Origin: Arthrobacter hankyongi
GTDB lineage: Bacteria; Actinomycetota; Actinomycetes; Actinomycetales; Micrococcaceae
Length of the DNA: 64,000 nt
Reading direction: 5' to 3'
Assembly (NCBI RefSeq): GCF_022012395.1
Contig: NZ_JAKLTQ010000002.1
Coordinates: 395,453-459,452, forward strand
Each line of letters starts with the position of its first letter. Within the stretch, counting starts at the first letter, position 1. Below the pieces are notes generated by a model, which was not told the origin of the DNA, did not search any database, and was given only the letters and a program-made list of their open reading frames with translations. This document shows, piece after piece, positions 32,898 to 40,713 of this stretch. Both the position numbers and the translations under genes were made by a program.

Positions 32898-33609
32898 CGG
32901 CGCCGAGCCATCCCCGGGCCCCGGCAAGGAATCCGGCCGGGGACAGTGAAGCGGCCCCGGCGGGCAGCAGGCCCAGGAACGGCACGCCGAGCCCGCGCAG
33001 GTATTCCAGGTTGGACAGCTCCACTTCGTCCGGTTCCGCCGGCCAGGAACCGATGACCAGTCCGGCCACCGCCAGCCCCCGGCGGCCGAGGGCCTCCAGC
33101 GTCAGCTGGGTGTGGTTGAGGGTGCCGAGGCCGCTGCGGCAGACCAGCACGGTGCCGGACCGCCCCGGGAAGGCAACCGCTAGGTCGGCCAGGGTGTGTC
33201 CGCCGGCATCCAGTTCCACCAGCAGCCCGCCGGCACCCTCGACGAGCACCTGGTCGTAGTCCCGGGCCAGCTCTCCGATCCGGGCCACGTGCTCCGCCAG
33301 GGTGGGCAGCACGGCGCCCTCCAGGGCTGCGGCCGGCGGCGGCGCCATCGGGGCTTTCAGTCGGATGCCCTCGAAGGCTGCGGGAATCCCGGCCAGCTGC
33401 CGCACCTCGTCCATGTCCCCCGGTTCGTGCCCGAGGACCCCGGTCTGCGTGGGCTTGTAGACGGCGACCGTGCGCGGGCTCCGGCCGTCCTCCGGCCCGG
33501 GCCGCGACAGCACGGCGGCCAGCGCCGCCGTCGTGAGGGTCTTGCCGACGCCGGTGTCCGTGCCGGTGACGAACAGCAGGGGCGGCAGCGAAGCGAGGTC
33601 AGGATTCAT
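32845..33609 (-). CDS. bioD: Dethiobiotin synthetase
   Basis: A 254-residue ATP-dependent carboxylase that closes the ureido ring of dethiobiotin from 7,8-diaminopelargonate and CO2. The P-loop is FVTGTDTGVGKTLTTAALAAVL, the substrate Lys is in VAVYKPTQTG, and VEGAGGLLVELDAGGHTLADLA is the second conserved block. ATG 33609 with TGGAG upstream is chosen over ATG 33624. It overlaps the end of the P450 gene by 11 bases and tail-overlaps xdhC. The last 25 residues are Ala/Arg/Pro-rich and unlike the family core. Last gene of the bio operon. Confidence 0.92.
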   Translation of the reverse strand: MNPDLASLPPLLFVTGTDTGVGKTLTTAALAAVLSRPGPEDGRSPRTVAVYKPTQTGVLGHEPGDMDEVRQLAGIPAAFEGIRLKAPMAPPPAAALEGAVLPTLAEHVARIGELARDYDQVLVEGAGGLLVELDAGGHTLADLAVAFPGRSGTVLVCRSGLGTLNHTQLTLEALGRRGLAVAGLVIGSWPAEPDEVELSNLEYLRGLGVPFLGLLPAGAASLSPAGFLAGARGWLGAVTRPAALPASGAGSPRR

Positions 33610-34669
33610 GCGGCTCCAATGCAACGGTGACGGTCAGCGGGGCCTGGAAGGAGAGCAGCCGCAGCCACTGAGGCTCCGAGCCGGCCAGCCGCAGCTCCGG
33701 CAGGGTCCGGGCGGTTTCCTCCACCGCCAGGACCGTTTCGAGTTCGGCGAGCCTGGCGCCGAGGCAGCGGTGCAGGCCGTAGCCGAAGGACAGCGAATAG
33801 GCGCTGGGGCCGGCGTCCTCGGGATGGTGGCCGGCCAGTTCCAGCACAATTTCGGCACCTGCGGGCAACTTGGTCCCGCCGAGGACGGTGTCCTGCGGGC
33901 AGGCCCGGCGCCAGGTGTGCACGGACGGCTCGGTGGCCAGGACCGAGCGCACCAGCGGTGTGCCGGAGCCGCCGGCGGCGAGCCGGCGCCAGCCCTCCGA
34001 GTCCTGCAGCGCCCGGTAGAGCACGGTGCCGATCAGCAGGGCAGTGGTCTCCTGCCCGGCGATCAGCAGGAAATAGCCCAGCGAGCAGACCTCGGCGGTG
34101 GACAACCCGGCCGCGTGCAGGGCGCCGAAGAGCGAATCGTCCCCGCGGCTGGCCAGCACCGACGCGCGCAGCCAGGTGTAAAATTCCGCGGCCGTCGCGG
34201 CGAGCTCAAGCTGCCGGTCCGGCTCCGGCCAGCCCCAGAACAGCTCCAGCGAGTCCCGGCTCCAGCGCTTGAGCACCTCCGGCTCGGGCAGCGCGAAGCC
34301 GGTCAGCTCCTGCATGATCACCGGGGGGATGTGCCGGGCGATGGCGTCGGCCAGGTCCACCGGCCCGGCAGCCAGGTCGGCGGCCGCAGCCGCGGCGTGT
34401 TTCCGTGTCAGTTCGCGCACCCGCGGGCCGACGGCGGCCACCTTGGCGGGGCTGAAGAAGCCGGCCACGACGGAGCGGACTTTCCGGTGCAGGTCGCCGG
34501 TGGCCGAGGCCAGCACCGGCGGCAGGGCGAAGCGGGAACGGCTCAGGACCCGCAGCGCCGCCGGGCTTAGCGGCACCACCGAGGTCAGCGCGTTGGTCGG
34601 CAGGAAGTCCTCCACCCGGCGCAGCACCTCGCGGACCTGCTCCGGATCCTGGACGACGTGGTAGTTCAT
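33599..34669 (-). CDS. Cytochrome P450 inside the biotin operon
   Basis: A 356-residue P450, shorter than the usual 400. The heme-Cys loop is LSFGYGLHRCLGARLAELE and the I-helix oxygen motif is LLIAGQETTALLIG. The K-helix, where almost all P450s have ExxR, reads VRSVLATEPSV, so both the Glu and the Arg are missing; the following RRACPQDTVLGGTKLPAG aligns with the normal sequence. It is translationally coupled to bioF (ATGA) and to bioD. Position suggests a role like Bacillus BioI, which cleaves acyl-ACP to pimeloyl-ACP, the precursor for BioF; that is inference. No bioC, bioH or bioW is visible here. Confidence 0.85.
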   Translation of the reverse strand: MNYHVVQDPEQVREVLRRVEDFLPTNALTSVVPLSPAALRVLSRSRFALPPVLASATGDLHRKVRSVVAGFFSPAKVAAVGPRVRELTRKHAAAAAADLAAGPVDLADAIARHIPPVIMQELTGFALPEPEVLKRWSRDSLELFWGWPEPDRQLELAATAAEFYTWLRASVLASRGDDSLFGALHAAGLSTAEVCSLGYFLLIAGQETTALLIGTVLYRALQDSEGWRRLAAGGSGTPLVRSVLATEPSVHTWRRACPQDTVLGGTKLPAGAEIVLELAGHHPEDAGPSAYSLSFGYGLHRCLGARLAELETVLAVEETARTLPELRLAGSEPQWLRLLSFQAPLTVTVALEPHES

Positions 34670-35805
34670 GCCGGTACCTCCGTTGCGGCCAGCAGGCTGT
34701 TAATCAGGCCGGTAGCGGTCCGCAGCTGCTCCGGGGCCAGGTCCGCGCGGGCGGTCAGGCGCAGGCGGGACACGCCGTCGGGCACGCTCGGCGGGCGGAA
34801 GCAGCCGACCAGCACGCCGGAGTCCTCGAGCCGGATGGCCAGCCCGGCGGCGCGGTCCGGGGTCCCGGCCGGAACGGACTGCACGGCACCGGCGGCCTGC
34901 TCGATCCCCAGGCCGGCGGCGATCAGCGCGGCGTTGCGCCCGACGGCAGCCACCCGGTCCGGCTCGGCGGCGATGACCCGGCAGGCCTCGGCGGCGGCAG
35001 CGGCGGCGGCCGGGGCCAGGCCGGTGTCGAAGATGAAGCTGCGCGCGGTGTTGACCAGATGTTCGCGCAGTGCGGGCGGGCCCAGCACGGCTCCACCCTG
35101 GGCCCCGAGGGCCTTGGACAGGGTGGCCGTCAGCACCACGTGCTCCGCCCCGGCCAGCCCGGCTGCGTGCACGGCGCCGCGCCCGTTCCCGGCGACGCCG
35201 ATCCCGTGTGCCTCGTCCACCACCAGCAGCGCGTCGTGCTCGGCGCAGAGCCGGGCGGTGGCCGGCAGGTCGGCGGCGTCCCCGAGTACCGAATAGATGG
35301 ATTCGACGACGACGACGGCGCGCGGCTGGGTCCGCTGCGCCAGCAGCCGGCGCAGCGAGTCCAGGTCCTGGTGCCCGAAGGCCGCGAGGGGGGAGCGGGC
35401 GAGCCGCGCGCCGTCGATCAGGGACGCATGGGCGTGTTCGTCCCGCAGGATCAGCGTGCCCGGCCCGCCGAGGGCGGTGAGGATGCCCAGGTTCGCGGTG
35501 TAGCCGCTGGAGAATGCCAGCGCCGCGGGCTGGCCGGTGAGCGCGCAGAGTTCGGACTCGAGCTCTGCGTGCACGGGATGGGTTCCGGTGACCACCCGGG
35601 ACGAGCGGGCGCCGGTGCCGTAGCTGCCGACGGCGGCGATGCCGGCGGCCTGCAGCCGCGGGTCCGCAGCCAGGCCCAGATAGTCGTTGGACGCCAGGTC
35701 CAGCGGGGCCGCGCCCCAGCCGGTGCGCGGCGTCGTGTGCCGGACGATGCCGCGCCGGGCGCGGACCCGGGCCTGGCCGGCCAGCCATTCCTGCATGGCG
35801 CCCAT
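34666..35805 (-). CDS. bioF: 8-amino-7-oxononanoate synthase
   Basis: A 379-residue PLP enzyme condensing a pimeloyl thioester with L-alanine. Motifs: LDLASNDYLGLAADPRL at the N-terminus, GTGARSSRVVTGTHPVHAELESELCALTG, VVDEAHGIGVAGNGRG and the PLP Lys in LTATLSKALGAQGGAVLG. The ATG at 35805 overlaps the bioA stop (TGATG); ATG 35796 is a weaker alternative. Third gene of the operon, followed by the P450 with ATGA overlap. Confidence 0.93.
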   Translation of the reverse strand: MGAMQEWLAGQARVRARRGIVRHTTPRTGWGAAPLDLASNDYLGLAADPRLQAAGIAAVGSYGTGARSSRVVTGTHPVHAELESELCALTGQPAALAFSSGYTANLGILTALGGPGTLILRDEHAHASLIDGARLARSPLAAFGHQDLDSLRRLLAQRTQPRAVVVVESIYSVLGDAADLPATARLCAEHDALLVVDEAHGIGVAGNGRGAVHAAGLAGAEHVVLTATLSKALGAQGGAVLGPPALREHLVNTARSFIFDTGLAPAAAAAAAEACRVIAAEPDRVAAVGRNAALIAAGLGIEQAAGAVQSVPAGTPDRAAGLAIRLEDSGVLVGCFRPPSVPDGVSRLRLTARADLAPEQLRTATGLINSLLAATEVPA

Positions 35806-37199
35806 CAGCGGTGCACCGCCTGGATGGCGGCGGTGATGGCGGCGCCGATCGCCGCCACGTCCCCGGCGGAGCAGAGGTACGGCGGCATCGTGTAGACGAG
35901 GTTGCGGAACGGCCGCACCCAGACGCCGCGCTCCAGCGCGGCCCGGGTGACGGCCGGGACGTTCACCGGCCGGTCGAGTTCGACGACGCCGACCGCACCG
36001 ACGACGCGCACGTCCCGGACCGCCGGCAGTCCGGCCGCCGGGGCCAGCGAGGCGCGCAGCCCCTGCTGCACCCGCAGGACCTGGTCCTGCCAGCCGGCGT
36101 CCGCCAGCAGGTCCAGCGAAGCGGAGGCCACGGCGCAGGCCAGCGGGTTGGCCATGAAGGTGGGCCCGTGCAGCAGGGCCCGGAATTCGGACGCCGTGAT
36201 GACCGCGGCGACGCCGGCCGAGCACAGCACGGCGGCCAGCGTCAGGTAGCCGCCGGTCAGGGCCTTGCCCACGCACATGACATCGGGCACCACCCCGGCC
36301 CACTCACCGGCGAAGAGCCTGCCGGTGCGGCCGAAGCCGGTGGCGATCTCGTCGAAGATCAGCAGCAGCCCGTGCTCGTCGGCCACCCGGCGCAGCGCCT
36401 GCAGGCACTCGGGCGCGTAGACGTGCATGCCGCCGGCGCCCTGCAGCACCGGCTCCACGATGATCCCGGCCAGCTCGTGCCCGTGCAGCCCGACGGCGGC
36501 TTCCAGCTCCGCCACCCACGCCGCCACGTCAGTGGGATCGGAGCGCAGCACGCCGTCGGACGGATCGCCGGACAGCCGCGCGGCCGGCGGCCGGGGCAGG
36601 AAATGCTGCGCGGGCAGTGAGGGGAAGGCCGAATGCATGCCATCGACCGGGTCGCACACGCTCATCGCGCCGAAGGTATCCCCGTGGTAGCCGCCGCGCA
36701 GGGCCAGGAACGCGTGCCGCCCCGGCCGCCCGGCGGCCGCCTGGTACTGCACGGCCAGCTTCAGCGCCACCTCCACGGAGACCGAGCCGGAATCGGCGAA
36801 GAACACATGCCGCAGCGGGTCCGGGGCCAGCGCCACCAGTTGCTCGGCCAGCCGGACCGCCGGCTCGTGCGTGAGCCCGCCGAACATGACATGGCTGAAC
36901 TTCCCGGCCTGCTCCCGGAGCGCGTCGTCGAGCACCGGATGCCGGTAGCCGTGGATGGCGGACCACCAGGAACTCATCGCGTCCACCGCCTCGAAGCGGG
37001 CCCCATCCGCTGCCTGAAGCCGCAGCCGGACCCCGTCCGCACCGGTGACGGCGTAGGGTGCGGGCCCGTCCAGCGGGGCGTACGGGTGCCAGAGCAGGCC
37101 GCGGTCGCGGTCGATCAACGAGCCGCGGTCGACCAGCGAAGCGCCGGCCGGCAGCGCCGCATTAGGCAGCGAAATGCCGGGCGCTGCCGCCTCAGGCAT
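35805..37199 (-). CDS. bioA: Adenosylmethionine-8-amino-7-oxononanoate aminotransferase
   Basis: A 464-residue class III PLP aminotransferase that makes 7,8-diaminopelargonate with SAM as amino donor. Motifs: [15 protein letters not shown] (Trp/Tyr of the SAM and KAPA pocket), [77 protein letters not shown] and the PLP Lys in [20 protein letters not shown] 37199 overlaps the bioB stop by eight bases; an upstream frame extension to 37343 only runs through bioB and is rejected. Confidence 0.94.
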   Translation of the reverse strand: MPEAAAPGISLPNAALPAGASLVDRGSLIDRDRGLLWHPYAPLDGPAPYAVTGADGVRLRLQAADGARFEAVDAMSSWWSAIHGYRHPVLDDALREQAGKFSHVMFGGLTHEPAVRLAEQLVALAPDPLRHVFFADSGSVSVEVALKLAVQYQAAAGRPGRHAFLALRGGYHGDTFGAMSVCDPVDGMHSAFPSLPAQHFLPRPPAARLSGDPSDGVLRSDPTDVAAWVAELEAAVGLHGHELAGIIVEPVLQGAGGMHVYAPECLQALRRVADEHGLLLIFDEIATGFGRTGRLFAGEWAGVVPDVMCVGKALTGGYLTLAAVLCSAGVAAVITASEFRALLHGPTFMANPLACAVASASLDLLADAGWQDQVLRVQQGLRASLAPAAGLPAVRDVRVVGAVGVVELDRPVNVPAVTRAALERGVWVRPFRNLVYTMPPYLCSAGDVAAIGAAITAAIQAVHR

Positions 37200-38289
37200 T
37201 GGGGGCAAGCCCGGTTCCGGCGCCGCGGCGCCGGATCGCAGGTTCGACGGTGCCGGCCGCCGCGCTGTCGTCGTCCGTCCCGCCGGCCGCGGCGGGAACT
37301 GCCGCGCCCGCGGGGGCCAGCACGGTGAAGCCGGCGTCGGCAATCATGTCCAGGTCCGCCTGGGCGGCTTGGCCCTCGCTGGTCAGGTAGTCGCCGAGGA
37401 ACAGCGAGTTGGCCACGTGCAGGGCCAGCGGCTGCAGCGAACGCAGGTGCATTTCCCGCCCGCCGGCCATCCGCAGCTCGGTGTCCGGGCAGGCGAAGCG
37501 CACCAGCGCCAGGATCCGCAGGCAGTGCGCCGGGGTCAGCAGCCAGGTGCCTTCCAGCGGGGTGCCGTCGAAGGGCATCAGGAAGTTGACCGGGATCGAG
37601 TCGCTGCCCAGCTCGCGCAGGGCGAAGACCGCATCGATCAGCTCCTCGTTGCTCTCGCCCATGCCCACGATCAGGCCCGAGCAGGGGGAGAGGCCGGCGT
37701 CCTTGGCCTTGCCCACGGTGCGCACCCGGTCCGCGTAGTCGTGGGTGGTGCAGATGTCGGCGTAGTTGGATTCGCTGGTGTTGAGGTTGTGGTTGTAGGC
37801 ATCCACCCCCGCGGCCTTGAGCCTGTCCGCCTGACCGTCCTTGAGGATGCCCAGGCAGGCACAGACCTCCACGTGCGGGTGCTCGTCCTTGAGCCCCTGG
37901 ACCATGGTGGCCACCCGGTCCACGTCCCGGTCGGTGGGGCCCTTGCCGCTGGCCACCAGGCAGACCCGGGAGGCGCCGGCGCGGATGCCGCTGGCGGCCT
38001 GCTCGGCGGCCTCTTCCGGCTTGAGCCAGGTGTACTTGAGGATTTCGGCGGCCGAGCCCAGGCGCTGCGAGCAGTAGGTGCAGTCCTCCGGGCACAGGCC
38101 GGACTTGAGGTTGACGAGGTAGTTCACCTTGACGGTGTCGGCGAAGTGGGCGCGGCGCAGCTTCGCGGCCGCGGCCACCAGCTCCAGCAGTTCGTCGTCG
38201 GCGGAGGCGAGGATGGCCTGGGCGTCCTCGCGGGTCAGGATGCCGCCGGCCAGCTGCCGGTCGGCCAGGTTATGGAAGGAATTGAACAC
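37192..38289 (-). CDS. bioB: Biotin synthase
   Basis: A 365-residue radical SAM enzyme inserting sulfur into dethiobiotin. The [4Fe-4S] motif is [33 protein letters not shown] and [43 protein letters not shown] are BioB hallmarks. The C-terminal 40 residues are an Ala/Gly-rich tail beyond the family core. The start is GTG at 38289, since the codon two before is a stop and the conserved N-terminal region begins a few residues later. This GTG lies inside the BioQ palindrome, and the promoter spacing predicts a transcript that begins at the start codon. Confidence 0.94.
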   Translation of the reverse strand: MFNSFHNLADRQLAGGILTREDAQAILASADDELLELVAAAAKLRRAHFADTVKVNYLVNLKSGLCPEDCTYCSQRLGSAAEILKYTWLKPEEAAEQAASGIRAGASRVCLVASGKGPTDRDVDRVATMVQGLKDEHPHVEVCACLGILKDGQADRLKAAGVDAYNHNLNTSESNYADICTTHDYADRVRTVGKAKDAGLSPCSGLIVGMGESNEELIDAVFALRELGSDSIPVNFLMPFDGTPLEGTWLLTPAHCLRILALVRFACPDTELRMAGGREMHLRSLQPLALHVANSLFLGDYLTSEGQAAQADLDMIADAGFTVLAPAGAAVPAAAGGTDDDSAAAGTVEPAIRRRGAGTGLAPNA

Positions 38290-38297
38290 TGTTCAAT
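38281..38297. promoter_or_regulatory. BioQ operator ATTGAAC-ACT-GTTCAAT
   Basis: A perfect 7-base inverted repeat with a 3-base spacer between bioB and bioQ. It matches the published Corynebacterium BioQ box type (TGAAC-N3-GTTAC) in half-site and spacing. It covers the bioB start codon (38287-38289) and touches the -10 element, so bound BioQ would block transcription start. Confidence 0.8.
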
Positions 38298-38324
38298 CGT
38301 GCGTGGCGCGATGCCGGTTGTCAA
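38296..38324 (-). promoter_or_regulatory. Promoter of the bio operon
   Basis: On the minus strand TTGACA (38319-38324), 17 bases, CACGAT (38296-38301). Six bases then lead to the G of the bioB GTG, which would be the +1, giving a leaderless mRNA. Confidence 0.65.
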
Positions 38325-38377
38325 TGATGTTGCCCGGATGTTGCATGATGGAGTCCGGAGAGGAAGGGGAGGCGGCG

Positions 38378-38947
38378 GTGGCCCTAACGCGCGAGCAGAT
38401 CGTCGACGCTGCGCTGTCGATCCTGACCAGCTACGGTCTCGCGGACCTGTCCATGCGGCGGCTGGCCAAGGAACTGGAGGTCCAGCCGGGCGCGCTGTAC
38501 TGGCATGTGAAGAACAAGCAGGAACTGCTCACCGTGCTGGCCGAGCGCATCCTTGCCCCGGTCACCGTGGCCGGGGGGCCGGACCTGCGGGCCGGCGCGC
38601 GGCAGGCCGCGCAGGACATCCGGGCCGCGCTGCTGGCCGTGCCCGGGGCGGCCGACGTCGTCGCCCTGGCACAGGTGCTCAGGCCGGAACTGCTGCTGCC
38701 GCTGCGCGACCTCGAAGCCATGCTGGCGGCCGGGCCGCTCACCGGACAGCAGGCGCGCTGGGGTGCCCGGACGTTGATCCACTACATCCTGGGCACGGTG
38801 GCGGAGGAACAGACCCACGCCGAACTGGCGCAGGCAGGCCTGCTGCCGGCCGGGAAGGACGACGGCGAAGCGTTCCTGTTCGGCGTCGATACCGTGCTGG
38901 CCGGGCTGCTGCCCGGGCCCGTCGGAGGCTCCCGCCCCGCTTCATGA
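38378..38947 (+). CDS. bioQ: BioQ-like TetR-family repressor
   Basis: A 189-residue TetR regulator with N-terminal helix-turn-helix LTREQIVDAALSILTSYGLADLSMRRLAKELEVQPGALYWHVKNKQELLTVLAERIL and a TetR_C-type ligand domain. Divergence from bioB and the palindrome between them identify it as the likely BioQ, the biotin repressor of actinobacteria that lack BirA repression. GTG 38378 is preferred because GGAAGGGGAGG ends five bases upstream; ATG 38345 and 38348 are in-frame alternatives. In known systems BioQ works with BirA or biotinyl-adenylate status indirectly; the effector here is not visible. Confidence 0.85.
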   Translation: MALTREQIVDAALSILTSYGLADLSMRRLAKELEVQPGALYWHVKNKQELLTVLAERILAPVTVAGGPDLRAGARQAAQDIRAALLAVPGAADVVALAQVLRPELLLPLRDLEAMLAAGPLTGQQARWGARTLIHYILGTVAEEQTHAELAQAGLLPAGKDDGEAFLFGVDTVLAGLLPGPVGGSRPAS

Positions 38948-38971
38948 CTGTGCGCCGGACCCACGAACCGC

Positions 38972-39033
38972 CACCGAGTGTGCGTGAGGCCCACGTTCCA
39001 GCCTTGGAACGTGGGCCTCACGCACACTCGGTG
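38972..39033. repeat. Perfect 29-base inverted repeat between convergent bioQ and metQ
   Basis: Two perfect 29-base arms (CACCGAGTGTGCGTGAGG... and its complement ending ...CACACTCGGTG) flank a 4-base loop GCCT. It lies between the convergent ends of bioQ and metQ. It could be a bidirectional terminator, though it has no T tract, or a dispersed repeat element. A degenerate copy of the arm seems to precede it at about 38949-38973. Confidence 0.8.
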
Positions 39034-39053
39034 CGATTTATGTGGCTGCGGAC

Positions 39054-39968
39054 TTACTTGGCGTCCACCGGCAGCAGCAGTCCCTTGACCGACGGGTCGG
39101 TCCGCAGGAAGTCCTGGACCTCCGGGTCCTTGAAGGCCTTGACCAGGCTCTTGATGTTCTCGGTGTTGGCATAATCCGAGCCGATGGTCAGCTGGCCGGC
39201 GAACTCGTCCGGGGCCGGCGGGGCGTAGATCTGCTGCTCGAGCGGGACCTTGGCCGCGGTGTAGTACTCGGTGTAGCCGACGGCGGCGTCCAGGTCAGGC
39301 AGGGCGCGGGACTGGGCGGCGAAGTCCAGCAGCTTGAACTGGATGTTCTTCGGGTTCTCGACGATGTCCTTCTGCGTGGCCTGCCACTTGTTGATGCCGT
39401 CCTTGAGCTTGATCAGGCCGGCACGCTCGAGCAGCCACAGGCCCTGGGCCTCGTTGGCCGGATCCGAGTACAGCGAGACGACCGCGCCGTCGGGCAGCTC
39501 GTCGATGGACTTGTACTTGGCGGACCAGACGCCGAAGCCCCAGCGGAATACCGGCGTGGCGGCGGTTTCCTTGAAGTCCGGGTTGGCCTCGAGGACCTGG
39601 GAGAGCCAGAGCTTGTGCTGGTAGACGGTCGCGGCCACCTCGCCGGTGCTGACCGCGCGGTTGAGCGTGTTGCTGTCGCTCAGGCCCTTGAACGCCACCT
39701 TGATGCCGTACTTGGGAGCCACTTCCTTGGCCACGAAGTTCACCAGGGACTGCTCGGCCTGGTTGCCTTCGGCGGTCACCACGGTGAGCGTGGCGCCGGG
39801 CACCTCGTTGGGGGACTTGGCGCCGCCGAACAGGCTGGCGGCTGCCAGCGAGCCGGCAGCGACGACGGCGGCGCCGGCGCCGAGGACCCAGGGCAGTTTG
39901 CGGCGCTTGCGCACGGTAAAGCCATGGTCCTGCGGTGACGGGGAGTTCTGGTTTTCGGTGATGGTCAT
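39054..39968 (-). CDS. metQ: MetQ-type methionine-binding protein without lipobox
   Basis: A 304-residue NlpA/MetQ-family substrate-binding protein: VKVAFKGLSDSNTLNRAVSTGEVAATVYQHKLWLSQV, RWGFGVWSAKYKSIDELPDGAVVSLYSDPANEAQGLWLLERAGLIKL, and DLDAAVGYTEYYTAAKVPLEQQIY. MetQ proteins are normally lipoproteins, but this one has no Cys after its hydrophobic segment (residues about 26-48, WVLGAGAAVVAAGSLAAASLFGG), so it is probably held by an uncleaved N-terminal helix after a basic KRRK stretch, or is secreted. It completes the MetNIQ importer with the two upstream genes. Confidence 0.88.
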   Translation of the reverse strand: MTITENQNSPSPQDHGFTVRKRRKLPWVLGAGAAVVAAGSLAAASLFGGAKSPNEVPGATLTVVTAEGNQAEQSLVNFVAKEVAPKYGIKVAFKGLSDSNTLNRAVSTGEVAATVYQHKLWLSQVLEANPDFKETAATPVFRWGFGVWSAKYKSIDELPDGAVVSLYSDPANEAQGLWLLERAGLIKLKDGINKWQATQKDIVENPKNIQFKLLDFAAQSRALPDLDAAVGYTEYYTAAKVPLEQQIYAPPAPDEFAGQLTIGSDYANTENIKSLVKAFKDPEVQDFLRTDPSVKGLLLPVDAK

Positions 39969-39999
39969 GACGGATGGCCTTTCGAACAGGGTGGGGGGA

Positions 40000-40713
40000 T
40001 CAGTGGCGCAGGGCCGGGGTGGTGAACCGGACGAGCCGGTCCCCGAGCAGCTGCACCAGGGTGACGGTGAGGATCAGGATGACGATGGTGGCGAGCATGA
40101 CCGTGTGGTCGAAGCGCTGGTAGCCGTAGGTCACGGCCACGTAGCCCACGCCGCCGGCGCCGATGGTGCCGGCAATCGCGGAGTACTCGATCATGGCGAT
40201 GGTATTGATGGTCAGGCCGCCGATGATGGCCGGCACCGCCTCGCCCAGCTGGGCGGTCCGGATGATCTGCAGCGGGGAGGCCCCCGAGGCCCGGGCGGCC
40301 TGGGTCACCGAGCGCGGCACATCCCGCAGGCAGTTCTCCACCAGCCGGGCGAAGAACGGGATGCCCGCCAGCGACATCGGCACGATGGCGGCGGGGATGC
40401 CGATGTTGGTGCCGGTGATCAGCCGGGTGAACGGCACGATTGCGGCCATCAGGATCAGGAACGGCAGCGACCTGCCGATATTCACGATCCAGCTGAGCAC
40501 GCCGTAGACGGCGCGGTTCTCGAACAGTCCGCCGGAGGCCATGTTGTGCAGCGCCACGCCCAGCGGCGTACCGACGAGCACCACGATGGACATCACGATG
40601 CCGACCATGGTCAGCGTCTCGCCGTAGGCCGGCACCAGCAGGGAGGGCAGGTCGGCCAGGGCGGTTTCGCCGGTGCGGGGGATGGCGACGGCGATGACTG
40701 CGGGAATGCTCAT
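40000..40713 (-). CDS. metI: MetI-type methionine ABC permease
   Basis: A 237-residue permease with five or more membrane helices and the MetI pattern YGETLTMVGIVMSIVVLVGTPLGVALHN, RSLPFLILMAAIVPFTRLITGTNIGIPAAIVPMSLAGIPFFARLVENCLRDVPRSVTQAARASGASPLQIIRTAQLGEAVPAIIGGLTINTIAMIEYSAIAGTIGAGGVG. The start overlaps the metN stop (ATGA). Confidence 0.93.
   Translation of the reverse strand: MSIPAVIAVAIPRTGETALADLPSLLVPAYGETLTMVGIVMSIVVLVGTPLGVALHNMASGGLFENRAVYGVLSWIVNIGRSLPFLILMAAIVPFTRLITGTNIGIPAAIVPMSLAGIPFFARLVENCLRDVPRSVTQAARASGASPLQIIRTAQLGEAVPAIIGGLTINTIAMIEYSAIAGTIGAGGVGYVAVTYGYQRFDHTVMLATIVILILTVTLVQLLGDRLVRFTTPALRH

Noticed and set aside
28757..32911. A 1384-codon minus-strand open frame opposite xdhA, xdhB and xdhC.
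   Set aside because: It is antisense to three genes with clear family motifs, is full of low-complexity Arg/Gly/Asp/Pro and has no domain pattern. High GC content creates such open antisense frames.
36633..37328. Plus-strand open frames opposite bioA.
   Set aside because: bioA has complete class III aminotransferase motifs; the opposite frames have none.
37174..39174. A 666-codon plus-strand open frame across bioB, bioQ and metQ.
   Set aside because: It crosses genes on both strands and the intergenic palindrome in a frame with no family similarity.
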